Notes under the pieces: model-generated
What the model saw: only the letters and a program-made list of their open reading frames with translations
Database searches by the model: none
Told to the model about the DNA's origin: nothing
Origin: Isoperla grammatica
Taxonomy: Eukaryota; Arthropoda; Insecta; Plecoptera; Perlodidae
Assembly: GCA_945910005.1 (NCBI GenBank)
Contig: OX246748.1
Location: forward strand, 11,585,051 to 11,649,050
Length of the DNA: 64,000 nt
Direction: 5' to 3'
Position numbers and translations under genes: made by a program
In this document: positions 18,747 through 30,245 of the stretch, piece by piece
How positions within the stretch are numbered: the stretch's first letter is position 1
How the letters are laid out: every line of letters begins with the position of its first letter

Positions 18747-19384
18747 GCTAAATATGAACTTTAAAAGTCAAAGAAGGAATGTAAGTAACGTTTGATAAAG
18801 GATCCACAGTGGAGTAGAAATATTACACTTTAAAGTCGATCGATGAAGTGAACTACCCATTCAATACAACAACTAAACTATTCAAATTAAATGGACATGA
18901 AAAAATACTTTTTTTTATTCTAAATTATGAATTTCAAGAATTATTACATGTGAGTAGCATTTAATACTGAACGTCTTGAAATTATATATTTTTTTTAATA
19001 AAGTATATTTATAGTTTCTAATTTGAGTAGATTTGAGATAAAATTGACACACCAGCGCAAATATCTCGAAAACGGATTGCGTTCGATCATCTTTTTCAAA
19101 CGTATTCATGTTAGTCATGAATGTATCTACATTTTGGACGAAAATTTGTTACAATATATTACTTTTTGAAGGTGCTACGCAAAGTTATACGATTGAAAGT
19201 GTAGGTTTTTGTTCAGTTACAATGTATAACATAGGGAATTCCAACGCATTTCAACACTCAATAAATAAAAAACTAATAGCGGTAGGTGCATATTTTATTC
19301 TACAATATTCACAAGCTTAATCTCAACTTGCAGTACATACAATTTGAATGATTTATATTACATGTGAAGTTATCATCGATCGAC

Positions 19385-19475
19385 TTTAATTTATTTTATT
19401 TATTTATTGTCTATCCTATTCAGTTATAAAACTGATTTACAAAGGAGGCCTTAATTAAATAAAACAAGGCTATGC
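19385..19475 (-). repeat. Dispersed repeat with ATTT tail, copy 1
   Basis: TATTGTCTATCCTATTCAGT and ACTGATTTACAAAGGAGG recur at 46750-46810. On the - strand it ends in AAATAAAT, as a retroposon would. Confidence 0.5.
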
Positions 19476-20563
19476 AAACAATAAATTATAAAATAACAGT
19501 AGTTATTCCAATAATTAGCCTAGTCAAATTCACATATCTCCTGTTTCTTTGTAAAATAGAAATACGTAATTCTGTATTGAAAGTAATTTAGTACCCTTAT
19601 ATTATAGAAAAGAAAAGAACAGGAATATTTTGTTATGCTAATTTACTTTTAATGGCCACAATATGATTTTCATTCTCTTTTTGAAAAAATGCATCGTATT
19701 TCCATCGAATAAATATATTTGCATAATGGCTACGTCCTTATTTTCAAAATTGAAAATGTGCGAGATGCCTGCACAAAATATGTTATGTGACCTAGGGTTG
19801 CCATTTGTCCGGCTAAACCCGGACATGTCCTCTTTTTCGTACACTCTTCATGCATCCGGGCGGCTTTTTAATAAAAGCATGAAATATCCGGGTTTTTGGT
19901 TTCACTTCGGCCGGATCTCGTCTTTTTCACGAAAAATGCAGGTGTCATGTTCACCATTCGATTAGTCGCATTTAGGCCTCAGGTCAGTGGCATACCGAAA
20001 GGAATTTTGGGGGTTAACCCCCCCCCCTTAATCCCCTCCCCACTAGGCCTACCTACAAAACGATTCTTATAATTTTTAAACATGTATATAGATAAGATAA
20101 GATAAGATAAGATAAGTTTTTATTCAGTCTTTTTTTTTTTTTTTTTTTTTTTTTGTACATAAATAAGATAGTATTTAATATAATAATATTAAATTTGTTA
20201 TAATTTGAGTATACATGTACTATATGTTTAAGTAATTAGTAAAGATAAAGTAAAGTAAAGTAATAATAAAGTAAAGATATTGACAGTATAAAGATCTGAA
20301 AACCCACATAGGTGCGTGTGCACGTGTGCGTGGGAAAGGAGGTAGTTTACAGTTTAATGAGGGAATGACGGGGGATATCGAGACTTGTGTTCTGTGTGAT
20401 TACTGATTATGGTTGTTCTGATTTTAAAACTATTTATTATTTCTTTTTATAGGAATTTCTTAATTATGATGGTTTTGGTCCTAAATCTAATTCTTCTTTC
20501 TTTCTTGTTTTTTTTTTTTTTTTTTTTTTTCTGATTAGATGGCTTTTTAAATTTTAAATTTTG

Positions 20564-23500
20564 CTAGTGAGTTAGTTTAATTAAGTTAGTGCAGAAATAG
20601 CAGTCTTTTGCTATTAGCCATTTGTGGAGATTTCTTTTAAATTTATTTAAGTTATTAGATGCTTTAATATAATCTGGTAGTGAGTTATAGACCCTGGGAC
20701 CTAGGTAGCTATATTGCCTGAGTCCAAACGATGTATTTTTCCTGGGTAATATTAATTTGTTCTGTGTTGCCGATCTAGTCGTGTGTATATGTGATGTTAT
20801 CGTGGATTTGTTTGTATTTTTATGTTGGTGAATCGATAGGAATTTAATGAAGATTTTTCTTATATCGTAAATTTGGCTGTTTTGGAAGGTATCTATTGTG
20901 GGGTACCGGGATGGTTTGTTAAGCATTATTTTTAATATCTTTTTTTTGTAGAGTATGCAGTGGTTTTAGGTGAGTTTCAAGTGCATTTCCCCAGGCTAGT
21001 ATTCCATACTGTAAGTATGATTGTACAAGGCTATAGTAGACAATTTTTAGAGAGTGAAAGCTAATTATGTTTCTGAGTCTATTGAATTTGTAGGCTATTT
21101 TTCTTATCTTTTTTATAGTTTCTTGGATGTGGGTTTTCCATTTAAGGGCACTATCAATTGTCATACCAAGATATTTGGTTGTTAAAACTGTTTTTAGTTC
21201 ATAGCAGTTACAAATTGATTCTGTCTGTGAATTTACCTTAGTATTAGTATTAGTATTGCAAGATGCATTGTGGATTTTGATCGGTCTTTGTTCATTGTGT
21301 TTTAGCGGGTAGAGAGAGAAAAATAAACAGACAGTTTTATCGAGATTAAGCGTTAATAGATTCTCTTGTAGTGATATTTTTATTTCTTTTAAGCCCGCTT
21401 CAATTTTTTCGTGAAGAGCTTCATGTGTGATATCGCTAAAGATTATTACAGTGTCATCTGCATATGTGATTATTTTTCCTCCCACTTTGAGATTGCATAT
21501 ATCGTTTATATATATTAGGAATAAGATTGGTCCTAATACTGTCCCTTGTGGGACCCCGCATTTTAGTGTTGTGGGATTACTAAGTTGGTTTCCGATAATA
21601 ACTCTCTGTTTTCTATCTGTTAGGTAATTTTTTAATAAGTTTAAAGCAATTCCACGGATACCCATATCTTGTAATTTTTCAATTAATTTGTCATGGTGAA
21701 CAGTATCGAAGGCCTTAGCAAGATCAAGGAAAACTGCTGCTGTTTTTATTGATTTGTCAAGATTATTTGAGACTTCGTTTGTTAGTTCTAATATTGCATC
21801 TTGTGTACTCAGATTATTTCTGAAGCCATATTGCGCTGGTGAGATCTGTTTGTGCTTTTCCAAGAAATTGACTAATCTATGTTTGATACATTTCTCAAAT
21901 AATTTAGCAAAATGATTAAGTAGGGAGATTGGTCGGTAGTTTGTTGTTTTTAGCTTGTCGCTTCCTTTAAAAATGGGTTTGATAGTAGCTGTTTTTAGTG
22001 GATTCGGAAATATACCAGTAGTTAGACTAAGATTGAAAATGTGTGTAAGAGGCGTTATTATGTGAGTTTTTATTTTTTTTATGGTTTTGACATTTATTTG
22101 GTCAGGACCACAAGCTGAGTTTTCTCTCAGTTCAGAGATATATTTTATAATTTCCGAATTTTCGATAGGGTTGAAGAAAATTGATGGGATGTTTTTCTTA
22201 TTATGCCTATAAGTTTTAGGTACATTTGGTAAAGCGTTTATTGTTTGATCTTGCCTAGATTTGGCATTTAATTCCGGTCCTATATTTGTGAAGTAGTCTA
22301 CAAATGCATTTGAAATAGTTTTTGGGTTTGCTGATTTTTTAGTGTGTAGTTCGTCAATATATATTTCTTTTATTTCTCCAAGATTTCGTGCTTTAGTCTG
22401 GGTAATTTCGTTTATTATTTTCCACATTTGTTTTGGGTTGTTATCCGAGTTATTAATTTTATCCTTATAGTACTGGTTGCGTGCTCTCTGTATAAGAGAG
22501 GTAAGTAAGTTTCTGAAGGCAATGTATCGTTTTTTGAAGATGAGATTCTCTGGTAAGTCATGTTCTAATCGGTGTTTTGCATCTATTTTGACCTGTCGGC
22601 TCATTGCGTCTCGTTTCCTAATTGATGTAATTATTCCATTGGTTATCCAAGGTTTAAGTTTCTTAAATTTACTTCTAGTGTTTTGTTTAATTGTGGTAGC
22701 ATTTAAAATATGTTCGTTTAGTTGAAGTATGAAGTTATCTGTCGCAATTGAGGGGTTATCTTTGATGTTTAGTGTATCGTTCCATGTTTCTGTGTTTAAA
22801 GAGCCAATTAAGGAGTGGTAGTCTATTTTTTTCTCTGACCATTGTTCAATCACATCACCTGTCCCTGGTTGTTTTGTGTTCGGAGGTGCTTGCCAGGTAA
22901 AGGCTGTTAGATAGTGGTCCGTGATGGAGGTTTGAAGTATTGTGGGTAAATAGTTAGAATCGTTTTTAGAGTTTATGAAAATGTGATCAATGCAAGACGA
23001 GCTTCTAGGGGTTACTCTGGTAGGGATGTTTATGCAGGATGTAAAGCCTTGTAGGTAAAGAAGATCAAGATACTCACTCGCTATTTGCATGCAGGGATTA
23101 TCTAGAATATTAATGTTAATGTCTCCAACTAAAAATTTGTGGTCAGTTGATCTTGGGTTCCATATGTGCTTGTTTAGTTCGAGTTGCGAGATGAAATTCA
23201 TGGCCTGTCCACTTGGTGATCTGTAAATTGCTGTCACTGAATAGGTTTGCGAGTTCATTGTGAAGAGCAGTGTAGCACCATTGCCTTCCTTAATGTCTAG
23301 TGGAGTGATTGAGGTTATGTTCAGTCTTTGATTGTTTACAAAAATGGCAATGCCGTCGAATTTTGTTACTTTAGCATTAAAATAGTACGTGTCATAGCCA
23401 GGAATATTGAATTCGGTGGTTTCATACTTGAGGTGAGTCTCACTTAGCACTATTATATCGTATTTGGAGTCAAGTTCACTTAGAAGTATAAGTAGCTGGT

Positions 23501-23648
23501 TAAAGTGGTCGTCGTTGAGGCTTCTTATATTGAGGTGAAAAATTTTGAAGTTAGGGTTATTTCTGTAAAGGTGGTTGAGTTCTTGCACTGTTTTACAGTT
23601 GTGGGTGAATATATCTCGTTCTAACTCTTTGTTTATTTGTAAATCCAT
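20564..23648 (-). pseudogene. LINE ORF2: endonuclease and reverse transcriptase, one 1-nt frameshift
   Basis: ORF2 supplies target nicking and reverse transcription. An N-terminal exonuclease-phosphatase-type endonuclease (about 35-270) shows FHLNIRSLN, LSETHL, GDINI and TDHY. The RT core (about 500-770) shows NYRPISLLN, YGFRNN, LDLAKAFDTVHHD, GVPQGTVLGPILFL and YADD near residue 728. The first frame ends at 20919. An A8 run (T8 at 20940-20947) shifts the frame; with seven A's the reading LQKKILKIMLNKPSRYP would continue to 20564. Everything else is open, so this is a young copy or carries a homopolymer sequencing error. Confidence 0.85.
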
Positions 23649-23685
23649 GATGTCGTTTGATGTGTTGATTCTTACAGGTGTAGTT

Positions 23686-24735
23686 CTAGGCCCTAGATCG
23701 GATGGTCTCTGACTCGCTGTCTAGGCCATTTGAGGGTCTAGGCCTGGGATCTATAGGCCTAGGCAGGATGGGTTTCGGTGGTTCTGTGGTGACTTTAGGG
23801 ATATCACTAGATTTGTTGATGTGTATGATCCTCGAATTTTCGTCCTTTCGCAGTTTAACTTTCCCATTCTTCACCCAGGCAAATTTGTAACCATGTTTTT
23901 TCATGCTGCGTGCTAGCCAGAACAGGGATTTGTTTTCTGCCGTGAGGTTTTCATTTATATATATTTGTTTGAGTTGTTCTTTATATCCCAATTCCGAAGT
24001 GAATAGTTTCACCTTATTTTTTTTTGCCTGTAGGATGCATTCTCTATCGTTCCTTGAGTAGAACTTAGCAATTATTATTTCATGTTTGTCTCTTTGTCCT
24101 GAGGATTCTTGAGAGTTTCTAGTGGGCATCCGATGACAGTATTCAATGTTGTTGACGGTGATGTCAGCTCCAATTGCTCCACAGATGCTCTCGACGATTC
24201 TGTAGGGATTTTCATTTTGCGTAGTTGGTACGCCGTGGAATTCTAAATTATAGTTTTTAGAATACTGTTCCATCTGATTAACCCTGTGTTCCAGGTTGGT
24301 TACCTTACTTTCCAGACTAGCTTTTTCTTCTTTTAGTTTAGTTATTTCGTTTATAAGAGTAGAGATCTTACTTGTATCTTCTTTTACGCTGTCGTATTGT
24401 GTTGACATGAAGTCCATCGAGGCCTTCATTTCAGTCATTAGTTTAAACATTTCGTCCCACGAGATTTTGTTATGTTGTGTTGGTAGTTTGGAGTTGACCC
24501 TGGGTTCCTCTCGTGATCCGCTGCTACCTTCAGACCGGTCTTCCGCGATCGCGCACTTTGAACACTTCCAGTTGTCTTCTGGGTTATCCTTTAGGTTCTT
24601 AAACTCGTTGTGAGATACACCCGAGCATTTAAAATGGATCCAGTGCTTACCATACGAGCATAGGATTCGTTTTCCGCCCACGCTAATAGATTCTTTGCAG
24701 ACACCGCACACACACAATTCTCGTCCACCCGCCAT
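23686..24735 (-). CDS. LINE ORF1 protein: PHD-type zinc finger, coiled coil, nucleic-acid-binding domain
   Basis: The likely start is the ATG at 24735 (MAGGRELCVCGVCKE); a longer frame starts at 24768. A C4HC3 PHD-like finger covers about residues 8-60 (Cys pairs, HWIHFKC, WKCSKC). A Ser-rich linker and a heptad coiled coil follow (about 95-155, LKEEKASLESKVTNLEHRV). An ORF1-type globular region comes next (NYNLEFHGVP and onward). The protein is about 349 residues and the frame is intact. In CR1-group elements such ORF1 proteins bind element RNA. Confidence 0.8.
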   Translation of the reverse strand: MAGGRELCVCGVCKESISVGGKRILCSYGKHWIHFKCSGVSHNEFKNLKDNPEDNWKCSKCAIAEDRSEGSSGSREEPRVNSKLPTQHNKISWDEMFKLMTEMKASMDFMSTQYDSVKEDTSKISTLINEITKLKEEKASLESKVTNLEHRVNQMEQYSKNYNLEFHGVPTTQNENPYRIVESICGAIGADITVNNIEYCHRMPTRNSQESSGQRDKHEIIIAKFYSRNDRECILQAKKNKVKLFTSELGYKEQLKQIYINENLTAENKSLFWLARSMKKHGYKFAWVKNGKVKLRKDENSRIIHINKSSDIPKVTTEPPKPILPRPIDPRPRPSNGLDSESETIRSRA

Positions 24736-24765
24736 GTTGGAAGCATAGATAACGGATTGTAGGAT

Positions 24766-25209
24766 CAAGCTTATCTACACCAGGTTTTACACCTATTATG
24801 GGTTTTACTGCGAGCTGGGATCACCTCAGGCTACGAAAACACATTTCGCTCACTAGCCCACTACAAGCTTATCTACATCAGCCTTTACCCCTATTATGGG
24901 TTTCACTGCAAGCTGGTATCACCTCAGGCTACGAAAACACATTTCGCTCACTAGCCCATTACAAGCTTATCTTCATTAGCCTTTACATCTATTACGGGTT
25001 TCACTGCGAGCTGGTATCACCTCAGGCTACGAAAACACATTTCGCTCACTAGCCCACTACAAGCTTATATACATGAGCCTTTACACCTATTATGGGTTTC
25101 ACTGCGAACTGCGATCATCTCAGGCTACAAAAACTCATTTCTCTCACAAGCCCACTGAAACCGTATTTACATTAGGCTTTACACCTATAGAGGACTCAAA
25201 ACTAACATA
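24766..25209 (-). repeat. 98-bp tandem array, block 1 (LINE-proximal)
   Basis: About four copies of a 98-bp unit, with landmarks TATTATGGGTTTCACTGC and CACTAGCCCACTACAAGC. The array starts about 30 bp upstream of the LINE ORF1 start codon. The strand is given as that of the LINE, on the inference that the units may be its 5' leader. Confidence 0.85.
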
Positions 25210-25801
25210 TACTACGTTTACATGCAGGTTTGAAATCGATTTGAGAACGTTTTGAGTTTTCAAAACAGCATATAAACACTTCGAAAGTGGGTTTGGATCG
25301 GTTCGAGTCACGCCTGTTTGCTCGCAGGGGTGACTTGAAAACTAGTTTTGGAAACTGCCATGTAAACACCCCACTGCCGCCAATACGTTTCGACTTGGCG
25401 GGCTCATTAGCAAACTAAACCGGCGGTGGCAGTGCAAAGTGAGGTTAGGTTCTCACTTTTCTACCGCGCTTGTATCTTCTAGATGGTAATATATTATATT
25501 TTGAAGTCGCAAGTCTTAAAATATAACAAATGTGTGAGGATTACATGTTGTGACAGCTAAATGTGACAGCTTTGTTGTTTTGTTGTTGTTGTTGTATATA
25601 TTACCCGCACTGCCCTCTCTGTTGTTCCAATGTCTCTTTAGAAAGCAGTGAAATGTCTTATTGTAAGTGGCGCTGTATACCGGGAAATGTACGAACTAAA
25701 AAATGGTTTGAGAACGTATTCAGATCGATGGCATGTAAACGATCGACGGTTTTGGTTTGACTTAAGTCAAAACTTTTTCAAACCTGCATGTAAACGTAGT
25801 A
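25210..25801. mobile_element. 592-bp inverted-repeat element inside the 98-bp array region
   Basis: The ends are TACTACGTTTACATGCAGG at the left and the matching CCTGCATGTAAACGTAGTA at the right. Inner sequence repeats ATGTAAAC words. No transposase ORF is present. A clear target duplication was not found. Confidence 0.6.
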
Positions 25802-25945
25802 ATAGATAGCGCTGCTAAGCAACCTCCTTTCAGCGCCATTGATGAATGACAACAATAACACAACAATGAAAATTGACAGCTAAACCACTCCTAATAGAAG
25901 TTTATTTTCTTGCCACCAGAATGCATCTAGTGTATTTTGAGTGCT
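25802..25945 (+). repeat. Dispersed repeat, also present at 42131-42275
   Basis: The stretch from ATAGATAGCGCTG through TTTATTTTCTTGCCACCAGA recurs at 42131-42275 with about 80% identity by eye. It has no ORF. Its class is unknown. Confidence 0.6.
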
Positions 25946-26296
25946 CTTGCGAGCTGCGATCACCTCAGGCTACGAAAACACATTTCTCTCACTAGCCCAC
26001 TACAAGCTTATCTACATTAGCCTTTACATCTATTACGGGTTTCACTGCGAGCTGGGATCACCTCAGACTACGAAAACACATTTCTCTCACTAGCACACTA
26101 CAAGCTTATATACATTAGCCTTTAAACCTATTATGGGTTTCACTGCGAGCTGCGATCATCTCAGGCTACGAAAACTCATTTCTCTCACAAGCCCACTGAA
26201 ACCGTATTTACATTAGGCTTTACACCTATTATGGGTTTCACTGCGAGCTGCGATCACCTCTGGCTACGAAAACACATTTCTCTCACTAGCCAACTA

Positions 26297-26297
26297 C

Positions 26298-26328
<31 letters not shown>

Positions 26329-26440
26329 TTTATTCACCATTCGACTTGTACAAGATACAAATATTGGTTTCGTCAAGATGCTTATATCGAAATATTAATT
26401 CTAATTCTAATTCTAGGCAGGCATTTAAGCTTACCTAAGC
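26297..26440 (-). mobile_element. Retroposon 3' fragment with (AAT)n tail, first copy
   Basis: On the - strand it ends in GAATAAATATTATT repeats after a CTTGTACAAGTCGAATGG region, like a LINE 3' end with a simple tail. It sits in the satellite and was copied with it. Confidence 0.55.
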
Positions 26441-26927
26441 TTATCTACAGCAGCCTTTACACCTATTATGGGTTTCACTGCGAGCTGCGATCACATCAGG
26501 CTACGAAAACACATTTCTCTCACTCGCCCATTACAAGCTTATCTTCATCAGCCTTTACTCTTTATTTTGGGTTTCACTGCAAGCTGGGATCACATCAGGC
26601 TACGAAAACACATTTCTCTCACTCGCCCATTACAAGCTTATCTTCCTCAGCCTTTACTCTTTATCATGGGTTTCACTGCAAGCTGGGATCACATCAGGCT
26701 ACGAAAACACATTTCTCTCACTAGCCTTCTACAAGCTTACCTACATCAGCCTTCACCCCTATTATGGGTTTCACTGCAAGCTGCGATCACCTCGGGCTAC
26801 GAAAACACATTTCTCTCACTATCCCACTACAAGCTTATCTACAGCAGCCTTTACACCTATTATGGGTTTCACTGCGAGCTGCGATCACCTCAGGCTACGA
26901 AAACACATTTCTCTCACAAGCCCACTA

Positions 26928-26928
26928 C

Positions 26929-26965
<37 letters not shown>

Positions 26966-27075
26966 TTTATTCACCATTCGACTTGTACAAGATACAAATA
27001 TTGGTTTCGTCAAGATGCTTATATCGAAATATTAATTCTAATTCTAATTCTAGGCAGGCATTTAAGCTTACCTAA
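26928..27075 (-). mobile_element. Retroposon 3' fragment with (AAT)n tail, second copy
   Basis: Same sequence as the 26.3-kb copy, 637 bp downstream, with a slightly longer AAT tract. It was duplicated together with the surrounding satellite rather than inserted twice. Confidence 0.55.
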
Positions 27076-28081
27076 GCTTATCTACAGCAGCCTTTACACC
27101 TATTATGGGTTTCACTGCGAGCTGCGATCACATCAGGCTACGAAAACACATTTCTCTCACTCGCCCATTACAAGCTTATCTTCATCAGCCTTTACTCTTT
27201 ATTTTGGGTTTCACTGCAAGCTGGGATCACATCAGGCTACGAAAACACATTTCTCTCACTCGCCCATTACAAGCTTATCTTCCTCAGCCTTTACTCTTTA
27301 TCATGGGTTTCACTGCAAGCTGGGATCACATCAGGCTACGAAAACACATTTCTCTCACTAGCCTTCTACAAGCTTACCTACATCAGCCTTCACCCCTATT
27401 ATGGGTTTCACTGCAAGCTGCGATCACCTCGGGCTACGAAAACACATTTCTCTCACTATCCCACTACAAGCTTACCTACATCAGCCTTTACACCTATTAT
27501 GGGTTTCACTGCAAGCCGGGATCACCTCAGGCTACGAAAACACATTTCTCTCACTAGCCCACTACAAGCTTATCAACATCAGCCTATACACCTATTATGG
27601 GTTTCACTGCGAGCTGCGATCACGTCGGGCTACGAAAACACATTTCTCTCACAAGCCCACTACAAGCTTATCTACATCAGCCTTTACACCTATTATGGGT
27701 TTCACTGCAAGCCGGGATCACCTCAGGCTACGAAAACACATTTCTCTCACTAGCCCACTACAAGCTTATCAACATCAGCCTATACACCTATTATGGGTTT
27801 CACTGCGAGCTGCGAGGCTACGAAAACATATTTCTCTCACAAGCCCACTACAAGCTTATCTACATTAGCCTTTACACCTATTAGGGGTTTCACTGCGAGC
27901 TGGGATTACCTCAGGCTACGAAAGCACATTTCTCTCACTAGCCCACTACAAGCTTATCTACATCAGCCTTTACACCTATTATCGGTTTCACTGCGAGCTG
28001 CGATCACCTCAGGCTACGAAAACACATTTCTCGCACTAGCCCACTACAAGCTTATCTACATCAGCCTTTGACGGAGAGCCA

Positions 28082-30024
28082 GCAACATAAAAGCTCCCCT
28101 CATAAGGTACATATGTTTTGACTTTTGAAATAGGAGCGGAAAAACTACTCTACTAACAAAACGCGCGTCTTACTCCTCAACGTGGGGGCTTTTAGGCCCC
28201 ACAGGGGGCCAAAAAAGCCGAAAAAAGGCCCAAGGTTCCCCTCATAAGGTACATGGATGGAGTAAACGCCATTTTGTAGAGATAAGTGTCCCAAATAGGA
28301 ATTCGAAGAGTAAGACGGGATATTAGGGGGCGTTTACCGATCAGACGCCATTTTACCCAAAAAGGGCAATTTTTTATTTTCGCACATGCATGCGCTTAAA
28401 CACTCAAAACATATCCGGAAATGTCTCGAGACGTAGAAAAACATACATTTTAAAGAAATTTTGGGTTATTGTCCTCGCCAGACGCCCTCAAAAGGGGCCC
28501 AAAAAGGCCAAGGTTCCCCTCATAAGGTACATGAATGGAGTAAACGCCATTTTGTAGAGATAAGTGTCCCAAATAGGAATTCGAAGAGTAAGACGGGATA
28601 TTAGGGGGCGTTTACCGATCAGACGCCATTTTACCCAATTGGGCCATTTTTTATTTTCGCACATGCATGCGCTTAAACACTCAAAACATATCCGGAAATG
28701 TCTCGAGACGTAGAAAAACATACATTTTAAAGAAATTTTGGGTTATTGTCCTCGCCAGACGCCCTCAAAAGGGGCCCAAAAAGGCCAAGGTTCCCCTCAT
28801 AAGGTACATGAATGGAGTAAACGCCATTTTGTAGAGATAAGTGTCCCAAATAGGAATTTGAAGAGTAAGACGGGATATTAGGGGGTGTTTTCCGATCAGA
28901 CGCCATTTTACCCAAAAAGGTCCACTTTTTATTTTCACACATGCACGCACTTAACACCCAAAACATATCCTTAAATCCTGACATTAATAATAATAAATAC
29001 TGGTATATTAAAGTTGGGGGTGGGCGGAGCTTCAAAACTATCGCATCCGGATCGAGGCTGTGGGGGGGGGGGGGCTGGCGAGGACACAAAATATCTTAGA
29101 AATGTATTCACCTCTAGGGGCATTTAAGGATATGTTTTGGGTGTTAAAGCGCGTGCACGTGTGAAAATAAAAAGTGGCCCTTTTTGGACAAAATGGCGTC
29201 TGATCGGTAAACGCCCCCTTATATCCCGTCTTACTCTTCGAATTCGTATTTGGGACACTTATCTCTACAAAATGGCGTTTACTCCATTCATGTACCTTAT
29301 GAGGGGAACCTTGGCCTTTTTGGGCCCCTTTTGAGGGCGTCTGGCGAGGACAATAACCCAAAATTTCTTTAAAATGTATGTTTTTCTACGTCTCGAGACA
29401 TTTCCGGATATGTTTTGAGTGTTTAAGCGCATGCATGTGCGAAAATAAAAAATGGCCCAATTGGGTAAAATGGCGTCTGATCGGTAAACGCCCCCTAATA
29501 TCCCGTCTTACTCTTCGAATTCCTATTTGGGACACTTATCTCTACAAAATGGCGTTTACTCCATTCATGTACCTTATGAGGGGAACCTTGGCCTTTTTGG
29601 GCCCCTTTTGAGGGCGTCTGGCGAGGACAATAACCCAAAATTTCTTTATAATGTATGTTTTTCTACGTCTCGAGACATTTCCGGATATGATTTGAGTATA
29701 TTTAAGCGCATGCATGTGCGAAAATAAAAAATGGCCCTTTTTAGGTAAAATGGCGTCTGATCGGTAAACGCCCCCTAATATCCCGTCTTACTCTTCGAAT
29801 TCCTATTTGGGACACTTATCTCTACAAAATGGCGTTCACTCCATCCATGTACCTTATGAGGGGAACCTTGGGCCTTTTTTCGGCTTTTTTGGCCCCCTGT
29901 GGGGCCTAAAAGCCCCCACGTTGAGGAGTAAGACGCGCGTTTTGTTAGTAGAGTAGTTTTTCCGCTCCTATTCCAATAGTCAAAACATATGTACCTTATG
30001 AGGGGAGCTTTTATGTTGCTGGCT
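28082..30024. mobile_element. Foldback-type transposon with long, internally repeated arms
   Basis: The left arm starts AGAGCCAGCAACATAAAAGC and the right arm ends with its inverse. The arms are about 900 bp each and mirror each other around about 29052, with a spacer near 28980-29117. Each arm holds three tandem units of about 278 bp (landmark CCTCATAAGGTACATG at about 28240, 28518 and 28796, inverted at about 29294, 29571 and 29851). It interrupts the 98-bp array. No transposase is present and no clean target duplication was found. Confidence 0.85.
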
Positions 30025-30037
30025 CTTGGACTACTAT

Positions 30038-30150
30038 TATCGGTTTCACTGCGAGCTGCGATCACATCAGGCTACGAAAACACATTTCTCTCACTAGCCC
30101 ACTACAAGCTTATCTACATCAGCCTGTACACCTATTATCGGTTTCACTCC
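30038..30150 (-). repeat. 98-bp tandem array, block 3
   Basis: One full unit plus a partial one resume after the foldback element (TATTATCGGTTTCACTGCG), showing that the foldback element landed inside the array. Confidence 0.8.
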
Positions 30151-30245
30151 TCCCTGACCCACTATATGCATCAATCACAGAGTATACCACTCTTTATTAA
30201 AATGTCCTCTTTTTACCACCACAACTTATGGCAACCCTAGTTATG

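Larger units (their letters stand above)
20087..24768 (-). mobile_element. Nearly full-length CR1/L2-type non-LTR retrotransposon
   Basis: The element reads on the - strand: ORF1 (24735-23686), a 37-bp gap, ORF2 (23648 to about 20564 across one frameshift), then a 3' UTR ending near an AATAAA-like word and five TTATC units (20091-20115 on the + strand). A short tandem tail in place of poly-A is usual for CR1/L2-group elements. The 5' end abuts a 98-bp tandem array, leaving only about 30 bp of non-repeat leader. Confidence 0.85.
25946..28077 (-). repeat. 98-bp tandem array, block 2, with a 637-bp internal duplication
   Basis: About 20 units of the same 98-bp repeat. A 637-bp segment including an (AAT)n retroposon tail is duplicated in tandem (26300-26930 and 26937-27567), nearly identical by eye. 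Frames through the array look long (up to 297 codons) only because 98-bp units cycle through all frames. Confidence 0.85.
19789..30240. mobile_element. Nested transposon complex bounded by CTAGGGTTGCC inverted ends
   Basis: CTAGGGTTGCCAT at 19792 has its inverse ATGGCAACCCTAG ending at 30240, and TTATGTG/TTATGTC words flank both. The simplest reading is an old hAT-type MITE split by the LINE plus 98-bp array, which fill almost all of the interval. The two ends may also belong to unrelated copies, because the target duplication is imperfect and offset. Confidence 0.35.

Noticed and set aside
26468..28071. Frames up to 297 codons with MGFTASCDHIRLRK repeats
   Set aside because: They come from the 98-bp satellite; 98 is not a multiple of three and the same peptides appear in all three frames.
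28488..29727. Frames with the repeated peptide CENKKWPNWVKWRLIGKR
   Set aside because: They arise from the subrepeats of the foldback arms and occur on both strands by symmetry; no complete protein is present.
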